Assembly (NCBI GenBank): GCA_965178635.1 | Contig: CBCXVT010000002.1 | Coordinates: 1-64,000, forward strand | Direction: 5' to 3' | Source of the DNA: GCA-2733415 sp965178635 | Lineage (GTDB): Bacteria > Bacteroidota > Bacteroidia > Flavobacteriales > Flavobacteriaceae | Length of the DNA: 64,000 nt | Part shown: positions 17,035-25,832 of the stretch, piece after piece | Layout of the letters: the number at the start of each line of letters is the position of its first letter | Position numbering within the stretch: the stretch's first letter is position 1 | Notes under the pieces: model-generated | Told to the model about the DNA's origin: nothing | What the model saw: only the letters and a program-made list of their open reading frames with translations | Databases searched by the model: none | Program-made: the position numbers and the translations under genes

Positions 17035-18665
17035 TTATTTTCTTTTTCCAACTTTTGCTTTTCCATATTTTAATGGCTTAAGTTTGTCAGGTCCATATGG
17101 GAAACGCACGCCTTCATGTTTAGATTCAACTTTCCCAGATTCGTCTATATCATCTATTCTGTTAGCAACAATATGCCAAGAGAATTGTATGTTTGAATTT
17201 CCGCCATTCAATTCTTTAACTTTAAAGCTGTTTTTACTCTTTTCAGTTACAAATACACCATTACAGTCACCTTCCAGTTGAATAAACACTTTTAAAGGGT
17301 GTTTCTTGTCAATATGTATGTTGTTTGCTAATATTGGATCTATAGGGATATAGGCTTCTCCATTACTTAGTCTTCCAATTCCAAAATCTTGAAATAATAT
17401 TTCAGGTGCTTCGGGAGAGAATAACACTCTTTTTTTTCCTTCATGGTTTATCATTGTTGAGTTTGATCCGGTACCTACAATTTTATAAGTAGTACCTCCG
17501 GTTCTGATACCTACAAATGCATAATCTTCTCCAGCATTTCCACCACCACCTCCAGCGTTGTTATCTGAATTACCATCAAAATATCCACCAAACTTGTCTG
17601 TTCCGTCGTCTCCTGCTATATACGCTACTGGAGTAGTTGTGTCGGTGATGTCACCTCCAATAAAATAACCTCCATATCGTTCATTTGTTGTGTTAGATGC
17701 TGAACCATATACACCTATTTCTGCACCATTACCTACAACTCCAATTGCAAAACCTACTGGTGTATTTACAGTTGTTGTACCGTTTGCAACACCTGCAATA
17801 CCTGTACCACTAGCAGAATTTTGACTGATACCTACAGCTCCAATACCTTGGGTAGTTGAAAAATTTTCAGCATACATACCCCACCCTGAACCAGAGGTGT
17901 ACCCGTTGATAGGGAAGCCGTTTGCAGGAGCATAAGACGTAAACATATCACCTGCTCCGTAAGGAGATGCTGCTCTAAAATATATTTGGTCAGTTCCGGA
18001 ATCTAAAAAAAGCATATTTGCTTCTGTATCAGACTCTATTCTGAAATCTGCATTATCTATCCCTTGTTCATTAAAAATTGTAGTTCCGTTACCATGAATT
18101 CTATGGTTCATAGCATTATTTTCATTCACTTCAATTACACCGTCGTCATTAGAGTCATAAATATGCACTAATTCATCACCAGTATCTGTACCACCAAGTC
18201 TAGTTCTTATTTCGTCTGCAAAAGTTGTTTGCGCGTTTTCAACTCTAATTTTTGTAATATTATTTCTTTTAATTGCTAAATCTACTCCGTCTGTAGTTCC
18301 TAGAAAATTTGTACTATAGGTAGTTCCTGTATTTCCGGTTAACGACCAATCAGCACTTGGTGTAGCTCCTAATCTAACCCAGACGCACCATCGTTATAGT
18401 AAAATCCAGGAGTTACATCACCAGCAGTTGCAGTGTTATATACAATCATACCAGCAACATCTGCACTTAGAGGAGCAGGATTAGTGGTCATTGTTAAGGC
18501 CATTCTAGGGAGTAGTACTCCGCCGGGATTAGCAACCGTTGAGTTAATTTCCAGAAGGGCATCTGAATTTGGCGTTGTTGTTCCAATACCAACTTGCGCA
18601 AAACTGGCTTGCGAAATTAGAATGGTACTCAATATTGCAAATAATTTTGAGATAGTTTTATACAT
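17035..18665 (-). pseudogene. Large secreted QVGIGTT tail-fibre-like protein, one frameshift
   Basis: The N-terminal 98 residues, from 18665, have a signal peptide, then QVGIGTTTPNSDALLEINS, GVLLPRMALT and GFYYNDGAS, the usual order in Bacteroidota tail-fibre-like surface proteins. A stop then falls at 18369. Restoring one T near 18383 (TCT-TGG for TCTGG) gives SWVRLGATPS and joins this part to the rest, making a protein of 543 residues. The second part is Gly/Ala/Thr-rich with fibre-like repeats (GIGAVGIS, GIAGVANG, GVVGNGAEIGVYGSA) and a compact C-terminal region. The single A/T loss in an otherwise clean gene suggests a sequence error. Confidence 0.8.
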
Positions 18666-18739
18666 AATTTAGTTTTTTAGGGGTATTAATACTTAAAAAT
18701 AAGAAATAGTCTATATAAATATTATTTTTTTGATTTTTT

Positions 18740-18769
18740 TCGTTTAATGGTGTCTAATAATCGATTAAA
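18740..18769 (-). promoter_or_regulatory. TCG-type repeats upstream of the large QVGIGTT gene
   Basis: TCGTTTAA at 18740 and TCGATTAA at 18761, again 21 bases apart and 75-105 bases before the ATG, as in the two related genes. Confidence 0.35.
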
Positions 18770-18894
18770 GTATTTTTTATCTGATGTTTTGATAATTTAT
18801 TAATTGAATTACTGAGGATGTCTCAGTTAATAACTGATTTTGTATGGTTTTTTATAATCATGTAATGATAAATAAAACCTTGATTAAGATGTTG

Positions 18895-18902
18895 TATTTT
18901 TG
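18895..18902 (+). promoter_or_regulatory. -7 element of the PLP deaminase-like gene
   Basis: TATTTTTG matches TAnnTTTG, 24 bases before the ATG at 18927. No TTG lies at a normal distance. An ACTGAG/CTCAGT inverted repeat at 18811-18827 lies upstream. Confidence 0.45.
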
Positions 18903-18926
18903 TGATTGTTAATTATTTGTAAACAA

Positions 18927-19826
18927 ATGAAAGAGTTAAATAAAAATTGTATTAGAACCCAAAGCTTAATTCAACAAGTTGCTTTAAGACGAGAGGACCA
19001 ATTGGGTAATGGAATTTCTGGGAATAAGCTTAGAAAATTAAAATACAATATTCTTGAAGCTAAAAAATTAGGGCTATCTAAAATTATAACTTTCGGCGGA
19101 GCATATTCCAATCACATTATGGCGGCATCTTATATCAAGAAGCTACATAGCATTGAGGTTGTTGGTGTGATTAGAGGAGAAGAATTGGAAGATAAAATAC
19201 ATAGCAACCCAACTTTAAAATTTGCTCAAGAAAACGGCATGAAATTTCATTTTGTGTCAAGAGAAACATATAAAAATAAAGAAAACCCAGGTTTTATAGA
19301 TGAGTTAAAAAAACAATACGGTGATTTTTATCTTTTACCAGAAGGTGGAACAAATGAATTGGCAATAAAAGGTTGTGAAGAAATACTTACACCAGAAGAC
19401 ACTCAATACGATTACATCTGTTGTGCGGTTGGAACAGGAGGTACTTTAGCAGGCTTGATTAATGCGAGTCAACCACATCAGAAAGTTTTAGGCTTCTCTG
19501 CATTAAAAGGTGATTTTTTGAAAGCCGATGTTGCTAAACTAGTCTCCAAAGACAATTGGAGTATCAATACAGATTATCATTTTGGAGGGTATGCAAAAGT
19601 GACTAAAGAATTAATAGACTTCATGAATACGTTTAAAACTGAGACTTCAATTCTTTTAGATCCTATTTATAATGCTAAAGTTTTATTCGGAATTTATGAT
19701 TTATTGAAAAAAGGTCATTTCTCAAAAAATACTAGTATTTTAGCCATTCATACTGGGGGGCTGCAAGCTATTTCTGGAATGAATCAATTACTACAGAAAA
19801 AAGGATTGCCTTTAATCAATTTATAA
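18927..19826 (+). CDS. 1-aminocyclopropane-1-carboxylate deaminase/D-cysteine desulfhydrase family protein
   Basis: This 299-residue protein is a fold-type II PLP enzyme. The cofactor lysine is in GNGISGNKLRKLKY; GGAYSNHIMAAS binds the substrate; GTGGTLAGLI is the phosphate-binding loop. It would break down a small amino acid (D-cysteine or a related compound) to ammonia and a 2-oxoacid in the cytoplasm. True ACC deaminase needs residues I cannot confirm by eye, so only the family is called. I chose the ATG at 18927; an in-frame TTG at 18906 is too close to the -7 element. The next gene starts eight bases downstream of the stop. Confidence 0.85.
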   Translation: MKELNKNCIRTQSLIQQVALRREDQLGNGISGNKLRKLKYNILEAKKLGLSKIITFGGAYSNHIMAASYIKKLHSIEVVGVIRGEELEDKIHSNPTLKFAQENGMKFHFVSRETYKNKENPGFIDELKKQYGDFYLLPEGGTNELAIKGCEEILTPEDTQYDYICCAVGTGGTLAGLINASQPHQKVLGFSALKGDFLKADVAKLVSKDNWSINTDYHFGGYAKVTKELIDFMNTFKTETSILLDPIYNAKVLFGIYDLLKKGHFSKNTSILAIHTGGLQAISGMNQLLQKKGLPLINL

Positions 19827-19833
19827 AAAATAA

Positions 19834-20649
19834 ATGAAAATATTTTTTACACTATTACTTGCTTCTGTTATGGTAAGTTGTGGAAGCAGCAGAGTTATCA
19901 CATCAAAAGAAGAGCATAAGGAATATAACTCAGAGGCAGAGCACAAGCCTCAAAACACTAGTGAACAGCCGGCTAATAAGGTACCAAGTTCACCAAGCGT
20001 AGCTTCTCCTAAAGTAGATAATTCACCAATACATACTACGGATAAAGTAGCAAGATATGTGCATAAATACAATGCTATAGCGCAATATGAAATGCAACAA
20101 TCAGGCATACCTGCAAGTATCACTTTGGCACAAGGTATTCTAGAATCTGGTGCTGGACAAGGAGATTTAACACAACGTGCAAATAATCATTTCGGAATTA
20201 AATGTCACGGTTGGACTGGTGAAAAAGTGTATCACGATGATGATAAAAAAGCAGAGTGTTTTAGAAAATATACCCACCCATCAGAGTCATTTAAAGACCA
20301 CTCTGAGTTTTTAACCTCAAGAGGTCGATATGCATCTTTATTTCAATTAGATAAAAAAGATTACAAAGGTTGGGCAAAAGGTTTGCGAAAAGCTGGTTAT
20401 GCTACAGATCCGAGATACCCATCAAAATTAATCAGTTTGATTGAACGTTATAATTTGGATAAATATGATGTGGTTTCAAAGTTAAATTCGCATCAAACTA
20501 ATCATGATATATTAGATTATAAAGTAATGCAAGGAGATACACTGTATTCAATTGCTAGGAAGTTTAATTTATCAGTTGATCAATTAATGGAAATGAATAA
20601 TTTATCTGATACAACGTTAACAATCGGACAACAATTAACAGTACAATAA
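19834..20649 (+). CDS. Glucosaminidase-domain lipoprotein with LysM
   Basis: A 271-residue protein with lipobox VSC (Cys16), then a low-complexity Ser/Pro/Glu linker to about residue 65. A glucosaminidase domain at about 75-215 has GIPASITLAQGILESGAGQ (catalytic Glu), HFGIKCHGWTG and the GLRKAGYATDPRYPSKLI block. A C-terminal LysM at 228-271 (YKVMQGDTLYSIARKFNLS) binds peptidoglycan. It is a cell-wall hydrolase cutting GlcNAc linkages, anchored in the outer membrane. It begins eight bases after the deaminase-like gene and hemL begins right after its stop, so the three share an operon. Confidence 0.92.
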   Translation: MKIFFTLLLASVMVSCGSSRVITSKEEHKEYNSEAEHKPQNTSEQPANKVPSSPSVASPKVDNSPIHTTDKVARYVHKYNAIAQYEMQQSGIPASITLAQGILESGAGQGDLTQRANNHFGIKCHGWTGEKVYHDDDKKAECFRKYTHPSESFKDHSEFLTSRGRYASLFQLDKKDYKGWAKGLRKAGYATDPRYPSKLISLIERYNLDKYDVVSKLNSHQTNHDILDYKVMQGDTLYSIARKFNLSVDQLMEMNNLSDTTLTIGQQLTVQ

Positions 20650-21939
20650 ATGAGTGTTTATAAAAGAAGTAGTCAGTTGTTTCATGAAGCAACACAGTAT
20701 ATACCAGGTGGTGTTAACTCACCAGTAAGAGCATTTAAATCTGTAGGAGGTGATCCTATATTTGTAAATAAAGCAGAGGGACCATATTTATATGATGAAG
20801 ACGGGAACAAATTGATAGATTATATCAATTCATGGGGGCCAATGATTTTAGGACATGCCAACAAAAAAGTAGTTGATGCAGTTATTGAACGCACTAAATT
20901 AGGGACTTCTTTTGGCACGCCTACTGAAATTGAAACTGAAATAGCAAAGTTGGCAGTTAGTATGGTGCCGAATATTGACAAGATTCGTTTTGTGAATTCA
21001 GGTACTGAGGCGTGTATGAGTGCTGTAAGGTTAGCAAGAGGGTTTACAGGAAAAGAAAAAATCATCAAGTTTTCAGGGTGTTATCACGGGCATTCTGATT
21101 CGTTTTTAATTCAAGCTGGTTCTGGTGCCGTAACGTTTGGATCGCCAAATAGTCCGGGAGTCACTAAAGGTACAGCAAAAGATACTTTGCTTGCAGTGTA
21201 TAATGATATTGAAAATGTAGCGCAATTAATCAAAGCAAATGAAGGAGAAATAGCTTGTGTAATTATTGAGCCAGTTGCAGGAAATATGGGATGTATTCCT
21301 CCTAAAGAAAACTTCTTAAAGGATTTACGTACATTATGTGATGCTAATAATATTCTATTAATATTTGATGAAGTAATGACAGGGTTCCGTTTGGCAAAAG
21401 GGGGTGCTCAAGAATTATATGATATCCATGCAGATATTGTATGCTTCGGTAAAGTAATTGGTGGAGGATTGCCAGTTGGTGCTTTTGCTGCACGCAATGA
21501 AATCATGAATCATTTAGCGCCTTTAGGACCTGTATACCAAGCAGGGACTTTGTCAGGTAACCCGTTAGCAATGTCTGCAGGTTTAGCAATGTTGCAACAG
21601 TTAAATGACGATGCTGAAATTTACACACGTTTAAAAGAAAAAACAGATTATTTACATAAAGGATTGAGTAAAGGATTAACTAAAAAAGGAATTACACATA
21701 CCATAAATCAGGTAAATTCGATGATTTCTGTTCATTTCGCAGAAGATGCAGTAGTTGATTTTACATCATCTGCAAAAGGCGACAATCCACGTTTCAAGAA
21801 ATTCTTCCATGGGATGTTAGCAAAAGGTGTTTATATTGCACCAAGTGCTTATGAGACATGGTTTATTTGTGACGCACTAAGTTATGACGATTTAGATGCC
21901 ACAATAGCTGCTTGTAGTGAAGTAGCAGAAACATTATAA
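20650..21939 (+). CDS. hemL: Glutamate-1-semialdehyde 2,1-aminomutase
   Basis: This 429-residue class III aminotransferase converts glutamate-1-semialdehyde to 5-aminolevulinate for haem synthesis in the cytoplasm. Signatures include FHEATQYIPGGVNSPVRAF at the start, NSGTEACMSAVRLARG, YHGHSD, IFDEVMTGFR, and the PLP lysine in CFGKVIGGGLPVGAFA. Length and layout are standard. The ATG directly follows the stop codon of the glucosaminidase gene. A strong terminator follows. Confidence 0.95.
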   Translation: MSVYKRSSQLFHEATQYIPGGVNSPVRAFKSVGGDPIFVNKAEGPYLYDEDGNKLIDYINSWGPMILGHANKKVVDAVIERTKLGTSFGTPTEIETEIAKLAVSMVPNIDKIRFVNSGTEACMSAVRLARGFTGKEKIIKFSGCYHGHSDSFLIQAGSGAVTFGSPNSPGVTKGTAKDTLLAVYNDIENVAQLIKANEGEIACVIIEPVAGNMGCIPPKENFLKDLRTLCDANNILLIFDEVMTGFRLAKGGAQELYDIHADIVCFGKVIGGGLPVGAFAARNEIMNHLAPLGPVYQAGTLSGNPLAMSAGLAMLQQLNDDAEIYTRLKEKTDYLHKGLSKGLTKKGITHTINQVNSMISVHFAEDAVVDFTSSAKGDNPRFKKFFHGMLAKGVYIAPSAYETWFICDALSYDDLDATIAACSEVAETL

Positions 21940-21943
21940 AATA

Positions 21944-21975
21944 AAAAAGCGATCTGAATTTCAGATCGCTTTTTC
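21944..21975. terminator. Terminator between hemL and the convergent small gene
   Basis: AAAAAGCGATCTGA and TCAGATCGCTTTTT with a three-base loop. Confidence 0.88.
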
Positions 21976-21996
21976 ATTATAACGTAACGTATAAGT

Positions 21997-22320
21997 CTAT
22001 TTTTTAATAAGACTGTATTTTTTATACTGAACCTCAGTTAAAATAGTTTTTAACTTATTATCAAACTTTAAGTTAATTGCTTTTTGAGTATTCTTTGGAG
22101 AGTCTTGATTAATAGCTTTTGTTTGTCTTTGTTTATACATAAAGGCACTTGTTACTGCTTTCTGTTGTTCTTTACTAATATTAAACTCTTGTACTAATCG
22201 GTGCGTAAATTCTTTAGCTTCTTGACTTACACCTCTTGAGTTGCTTTCTTGAGCTACTGCATTAGTGGTACTTAATAATGAAATTGCAAAAAATGCAACT
22301 ACGGCAATAATTTTTTTCAT
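21997..22320 (-). CDS. Small secreted LTxxQ-like protein
   Basis: A 107-residue protein with a signal peptide ending in AVAQ. The helical mature part has two LTxxQ-like sites, NISKEQQKAV and ILTEVQYKKY, the pattern of Spy/CpxP-type periplasmic chaperones and of the next gene upstream (LSKEQQ, ILSKEQFNKW). The two genes look like distant paralogues. It is small and basic and has no enzyme motif. A role in periplasmic stress is inferred only from the motif. Confidence 0.65.
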   Translation of the reverse strand: MKKIIAVVAFFAISLLSTTNAVAQESNSRGVSQEAKEFTHRLVQEFNISKEQQKAVTSAFMYKQRQTKAINQDSPKNTQKAINLKFDNKLKTILTEVQYKKYSLIKK

Positions 22321-22423
22321 AATATGGTTTCGTTTATGTAAATTGATTAAAACTTAAAGCTACTAAAGTAAATAAAAATAATTACAGTGATAGGATCTTT
22401 AGACAAGAAGCTTTAAATACCGT

Positions 22424-22876
22424 TTATCTGTTGTTTCTAGAATGTTTTTTCTTTCTTGATGAAGTTTTACGTTGCATCTGTTCCCATTTATTAAATTGCT
22501 CTTTTGATAAAATAGATTTCATCTTCTTTTTATGAGCTATTTTTTTATCTAAACGTTTATTCATTTTATTGAATTTTTCTTCAGATGACAACTTTGGTTT
22601 TTCTGTACCTTTATCATGTTCTCTCTTGGCACGTTGCTCCTTTCGAGTTTTAGCTTCATCTAAATGTAACGCGTAAATGTTATCTTGTTGTTCTTTAGAA
22701 AGATCTAAAAACAAAGCCATCTTTTTTGTTCTCAATGTCGCTATTTGTTCAGGAGATAAATCTTTCAGGTGTTCCATTTTACCTTTTCTTGGATGCTCTT
22801 TTTTGTCAGAATGACTTCCTTGTCCAAATATTGCAGAACTTATTACTAGTGCGGCTAATAAGATTAATTTTTTCAT
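22424..22876 (-). CDS. Spy/CpxP-like periplasmic protein
   Basis: About 150 residues from the ATG at 22876, which opens the signal peptide (MKKLILLAALVISSAIFGQ); an in-frame ATG at 22912 would put 12 residues before it and is unlikely. The mature protein is very Lys/Glu-rich and helical, with three LTxxQ-like repeats: LSPEQIATLRTKK, LSKEQQDNIYAL and ILSKEQFNKWEQM. This matches Spy/CpxP chaperone-like proteins. It ends in a basic tail. It lies upstream of the shorter relative on the same strand with a 103-base gap. Confidence 0.75.
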   Translation of the reverse strand: MKKLILLAALVISSAIFGQGSHSDKKEHPRKGKMEHLKDLSPEQIATLRTKKMALFLDLSKEQQDNIYALHLDEAKTRKEQRAKREHDKGTEKPKLSSEEKFNKMNKRLDKKIAHKKKMKSILSKEQFNKWEQMQRKTSSRKKKHSRNNR

Positions 22877-22942
22877 AGTTGTAATTTTAAATTGTTTGAC
22901 TTTTTGACTCATAAGAATACAAAAGGTTTAATTACGAGCATA

Positions 22943-22973
22943 AAAAAAGGAGCTACATGTGCAGCTCCTTTTA
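22943..22973 (-). terminator. Terminator of lysS
   Basis: AAAAGGAGCT and AGCTCCTTTT with an eight-base loop and flanking A/T runs, 18 bases after the lysS stop. Confidence 0.85.
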
Positions 22974-22990
22974 TAATAGTCTTTATTTAG

Positions 22991-24688
22991 TTAAACAACC
23001 TCAACAAACAATCCGTCGTCGGTTTTGTTCACTTTAGCCAAGTTGTTTTTAGTTAATCCTTTAATAGATTTATCCCATTTTTTGTTACTCAATCCAGATT
23101 GTGATTTCAAATCGTTTAAATCAATTTTCTCTGCTTTTTGTAATAAGTTTAATACAAATTTTTCATCATCATTTAAATCTACTAATGGTGCTTGACGTTC
23201 TGGTTTCATTTGTGGGAAGAATAATACTTCTTGAATAGATGGATTGTCTGTTAAAAACATGATTAATCTGTCCATTCCTATTCCTAAACCAGATGTTGGA
23301 GGCATACCGTACTCTAAAGCACGTAAGAAATCATGATCAATAAACTCAGTAGCTTCATCATCACCTTTTGCTGCTAATTTTAATTGAGCTTCAAAACGCT
23401 CGCGTTGGTCTATAGGGTCATTTAATTCAGAATACGCATTTGCAATTTCTTTACCACAAACCATTAATTCAAAACGCTCCGTTAATTCCGGATTGTCTCT
23501 ATGTTCTTTACAAAGTGGAGACATTTCTTTTGGATAATCTGTAATGTAAGTTGGTTGAATGTAATTTCCTTCACATTTTTCACCAAAAATTTCATCGATT
23601 AATTTTCCTTTACCCATGGTACTATCCACTTCAATTCCCATACCTTTTGCAGCATCAAAAATTTCAGCTTCTGTTTTACCGTAAATATCAAAACCAGTAA
23701 ATTCTTTAATAGAATCTGCCATCGTGATACGTTTGTATGGTGCTTTAAAGTCAATTTCTTGTCCGTTAAACGTTGCTTTTGTAGTTCCGTTTACTGCAAT
23801 TGCACAATGTTCTAATAACTTCTCAGTAAAGTCCATCATCCAATTGTAGTCTTTATAGGCTACATATATTTCCATTGCTGTGAATTCTGGATTATGAGTT
23901 CTGTCCATTCCTTCATTTCTGAAGTTTTTAGAGAATTCATAAACCCCTTCAAATCCACCAACAATTAATCTTTTTAAATACAATTCATTAGCAATTCGCA
24001 TGTATAACGGAATGTCTAATGAGTTGTGATGTGTTATAAACGGCCTTGCAGCAGCACCACCAGGAATAGCTTGTAAAATTGGCGTTTCCACTTCCATATA
24101 CCCAGCCTCATTAAAGAAGCTACGCATGGCAGTAAATAATTTTGTTCTTTTGATAAACACATCTTTTACATGCGGGTTTACTGCTAAATCTGCGTAACGT
24201 TGTCTGTAACGCATTTCTGCATCTGTAAAACCGTCATGGATATTTCCATCAGCGTCTACTTTCGGTAGAGGTAATGGTTTTAACGACTTACTTAATAAAG
24301 TAAAGTTTTTTACTAAAACAGTTTTTTCGCCTACCTGAGTTGTGAATAACTCTCCTTCAATACCGATGAAATCACCAATATCTAGGAGCTTTTTATACAC
24401 GTCATTGTAAAGTGTTTTGTCGTCTTCTAAACAAATTTCATCTCTGTTAAAATACACTTGAATACGTCCTTCACCATCTTGTAATTCAGCAAAAGATGCT
24501 TTTCCTTGAATTCTACGTGACATTAAACGTCCAGCAATTACCACCTGTTTACCTTCAGTATATGCTTCTTTTATCTGTTTGGAATTATTGTCAACAGGAT
24601 AAAGGTTTGCAGGGTACGGGTTTATTCCCAAGTCTCGTAACTTTGTAAGTTTTTCACGTCTTACAACTTCTTGTTCTGATAATTGCAT
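22991..24688 (-). CDS. lysS: Lysyl-tRNA synthetase, class II
   Basis: A 565-residue protein that charges tRNA-Lys in the cytoplasm. An OB-fold anticodon-binding domain (VVIAGRLMSRRIQGKASFAE) precedes the class II catalytic core: motif 2 in FRNEGMDRTHNPEFTAMEIY and motif 3 in GLGIGMDRLIMFLT. About 70 extra residues at the C-terminus (from about residue 497) look like a small helical or winged-helix extension common in Bacteroidota. I take the ATG at 24688 (MQLSEQEVVRREKL); the longer in-frame opening from 24769 encodes a hydrophobic stretch not seen in the family and lies upstream of the -7 element. Confidence 0.95.
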   Translation of the reverse strand: MQLSEQEVVRREKLTKLRDLGINPYPANLYPVDNNSKQIKEAYTEGKQVVIAGRLMSRRIQGKASFAELQDGEGRIQVYFNRDEICLEDDKTLYNDVYKKLLDIGDFIGIEGELFTTQVGEKTVLVKNFTLLSKSLKPLPLPKVDADGNIHDGFTDAEMRYRQRYADLAVNPHVKDVFIKRTKLFTAMRSFFNEAGYMEVETPILQAIPGGAAARPFITHHNSLDIPLYMRIANELYLKRLIVGGFEGVYEFSKNFRNEGMDRTHNPEFTAMEIYVAYKDYNWMMDFTEKLLEHCAIAVNGTTKATFNGQEIDFKAPYKRITMADSIKEFTGFDIYGKTEAEIFDAAKGMGIEVDSTMGKGKLIDEIFGEKCEGNYIQPTYITDYPKEMSPLCKEHRDNPELTERFELMVCGKEIANAYSELNDPIDQRERFEAQLKLAAKGDDEATEFIDHDFLRALEYGMPPTSGLGIGMDRLIMFLTDNPSIQEVLFFPQMKPERQAPLVDLNDDEKFVLNLLQKAEKIDLNDLKSQSGLSNKKWDKSIKGLTKNNLAKVNKTDDGLFVEVV

Positions 24689-24715
24689 TTGTATTTTGTT
24701 TTGAAAAATAAGCTG

Positions 24716-24723
24716 CAAAATTA
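24716..24723 (-). promoter_or_regulatory. -7 element of lysS
   Basis: TAATTTTG on the minus strand, matching TAnnTTTG, 27 bases before the chosen lysS ATG. It supports that start. Confidence 0.5.
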
Positions 24724-24797
24724 CGTAAAATATAAGTGCAGTAAAAGTGAAAAGAATATAAATACCCACTTGGGTGTACTCTTATTGGTTTAGAGCT

Positions 24798-25178
24798 TTA
24801 TAAAGTCCATAAGTGACTATTTCTAAACAGGGTAAAAACGATGAAAACTATAAGTGTAATTAAGAGTCCTTTCGAGGAGATATCAATATCAGGGAAGTTG
24901 ATGTTAAAAGGTTTTAAAGCAAAGCTGAAAAAGATGTATGTTAAAAGAGGTGCGAAGAAATAAATGAAGATATTTAGTTGTCCTGCTTCAATAAAGTTGC
25001 CGTGAAGTAATTGGTGAAACGCACGTTGCCCACCACAACCCGGACAATCAATATTCGCGATGCGTTTGGTCATGCAAATTGCGAAAGGTGTATCATTTTT
25101 AGCGGGGTTGTTCACATAAAAATATCTGATAACCGCAAAAAAGATTCCTATTGAAAATATGGAAAGTACTTTTTTCAT
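24798..25178 (-). CDS. DUF2752 family membrane protein
   Basis: A 126-residue protein with about three membrane helices. The family signature is NIDCPGCGGQRAFHQLLHGNF, a Cys-x-x-Cys-containing loop after the first helix. The function is unknown. In Bacteroidota it often neighbours a CCC-motif membrane protein, as it does here, where that gene lies immediately upstream on the same strand. A terminator between them suggests separate or attenuated transcription. Confidence 0.88.
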   Translation of the reverse strand: MKKVLSIFSIGIFFAVIRYFYVNNPAKNDTPFAICMTKRIANIDCPGCGGQRAFHQLLHGNFIEAGQLNIFIYFFAPLLTYIFFSFALKPFNINFPDIDISSKGLLITLIVFIVFTLFRNSHLWTL

Positions 25179-25180
25179 AT

Positions 25181-25212
25181 AAAAAAGGCCGAAGTATTGC
25201 TACAACGGCCTT
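25181..25212 (-). terminator. Terminator between the CCC-motif and DUF2752 genes
   Basis: AAGGCCG and CGGCCTT around a 14-base loop, followed on the minus strand by a T run. It ends two bases before the DUF2752 start. Confidence 0.65.
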
Positions 25213-25230
25213 AGTAGTATTGTTAAATTC

Positions 25231-25548
25231 TTATTGATTCATTTGATATTGCTCCATAGCTTCATTGAATTTTTCCATGGTGTCCTCCCAATTCAATCCA
25301 ACATAAATTAAGTAAACAACAGCAATACCTATAGCTATAAGAGCTAAAAGCTTTGCGTTTTTTGAAGAGCTAGCAGCACCTTTAAAATCATTGGCTTCAA
25401 ATTTCTTTTTTACTTGAGTAGCCATCACTATAGCTACAATACCAAGAATAAAACCTATACAACATGGTGAGCAACATCCTATGATTGTTGCTGCAATTGC
25501 TAAAGCCATGTTATTACTTGGCATGATATTATTTGTAGAGTTTTCCAT
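25231..25548 (-). CDS. CCC-motif membrane protein (dispanin-like)
   Basis: A 105-residue protein. A first hydrophobic segment carries the cysteines (AATIIGCCSPCCIGFILGIVA), then a basic loop (QVKKKFEANDFKGAASSSKNAK) and a second membrane helix. The layout is that of CD225/dispanin-type proteins, which in Bacteroidota are named CCC-motif membrane proteins. The role is unknown. An acidic C-terminal tail of about 20 residues follows. Confidence 0.82.
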   Translation of the reverse strand: MENSTNNIMPSNNMALAIAATIIGCCSPCCIGFILGIVAIVMATQVKKKFEANDFKGAASSSKNAKLLALIAIGIAVVYLIYVGLNWEDTMEKFNEAMEQYQMNQ

Positions 25549-25605
25549 AAAAATAAATGTTAGTTGTTTAGTTTAGGCTAAAGTAGTATTTTTTTAAGTA
25601 TAAAT

Positions 25606-25613
25606 TAAATTTG
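25606..25613 (+). promoter_or_regulatory. -7 element of the YqaE-like gene
   Basis: TAAATTTG, a perfect TAnnTTTG, 55 bases before the ATG. Confidence 0.4.
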
Positions 25614-25668
25614 TAACAAATAGGGCGTTTTAGCTACTGATAATATATATCAATCATAAAAAACCATC

Positions 25669-25827
25669 ATGAGTATTTGGAGAGTATTATTATCAATTTT
25701 ATTTCCGCCTTTAGCAGTTTTAGATAAAGGCTGTGGGTCTGTAATTATCGTATTTATATTAACGTGTTTAGGCTGGATACCAGGGGTAATTGCAGCGTTA
25801 ATTATTTTAAACAATCCGAATAAATAA
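25669..25827 (+). CDS. YqaE/Pmp3 family membrane protein
   Basis: A 52-residue protein reading MSIWRVLLSILFPPLAVLDK, then GCGSVIIVFILTCLGWIPG and a closing NNPNK. These are the two hydrophobic helices and the FPPLAV and LGWIPGVIAAL motifs of the YqaE/Pmp3 (UPF0057) family, small inner-membrane proteins linked to salt and membrane-potential stress. The length is standard. It has its own likely promoter and is followed closely by another membrane-protein gene that also has a -7 element. Confidence 0.88.
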   Translation: MSIWRVLLSILFPPLAVLDKGCGSVIIVFILTCLGWIPGVIAALIILNNPNK

Positions 25828-25832
25828 TTTCT

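Noticed and set aside
16633..17066. Short frames on both strands in the spacer between QVGIGTT genes
   Set aside because: They overlap the signal-peptide region of a real gene, the 29-base dyad and a terminator; no family resemblance.
18906..18926. Upstream TTG start of the PLP enzyme
   Set aside because: It would begin four bases after the -7 element and add residues not typical of the family; the ATG at 18927 fits better.
24689..24769. Extended N-terminus of lysyl-tRNA synthetase
   Set aside because: It encodes a hydrophobic stretch foreign to the family and spans the likely promoter.
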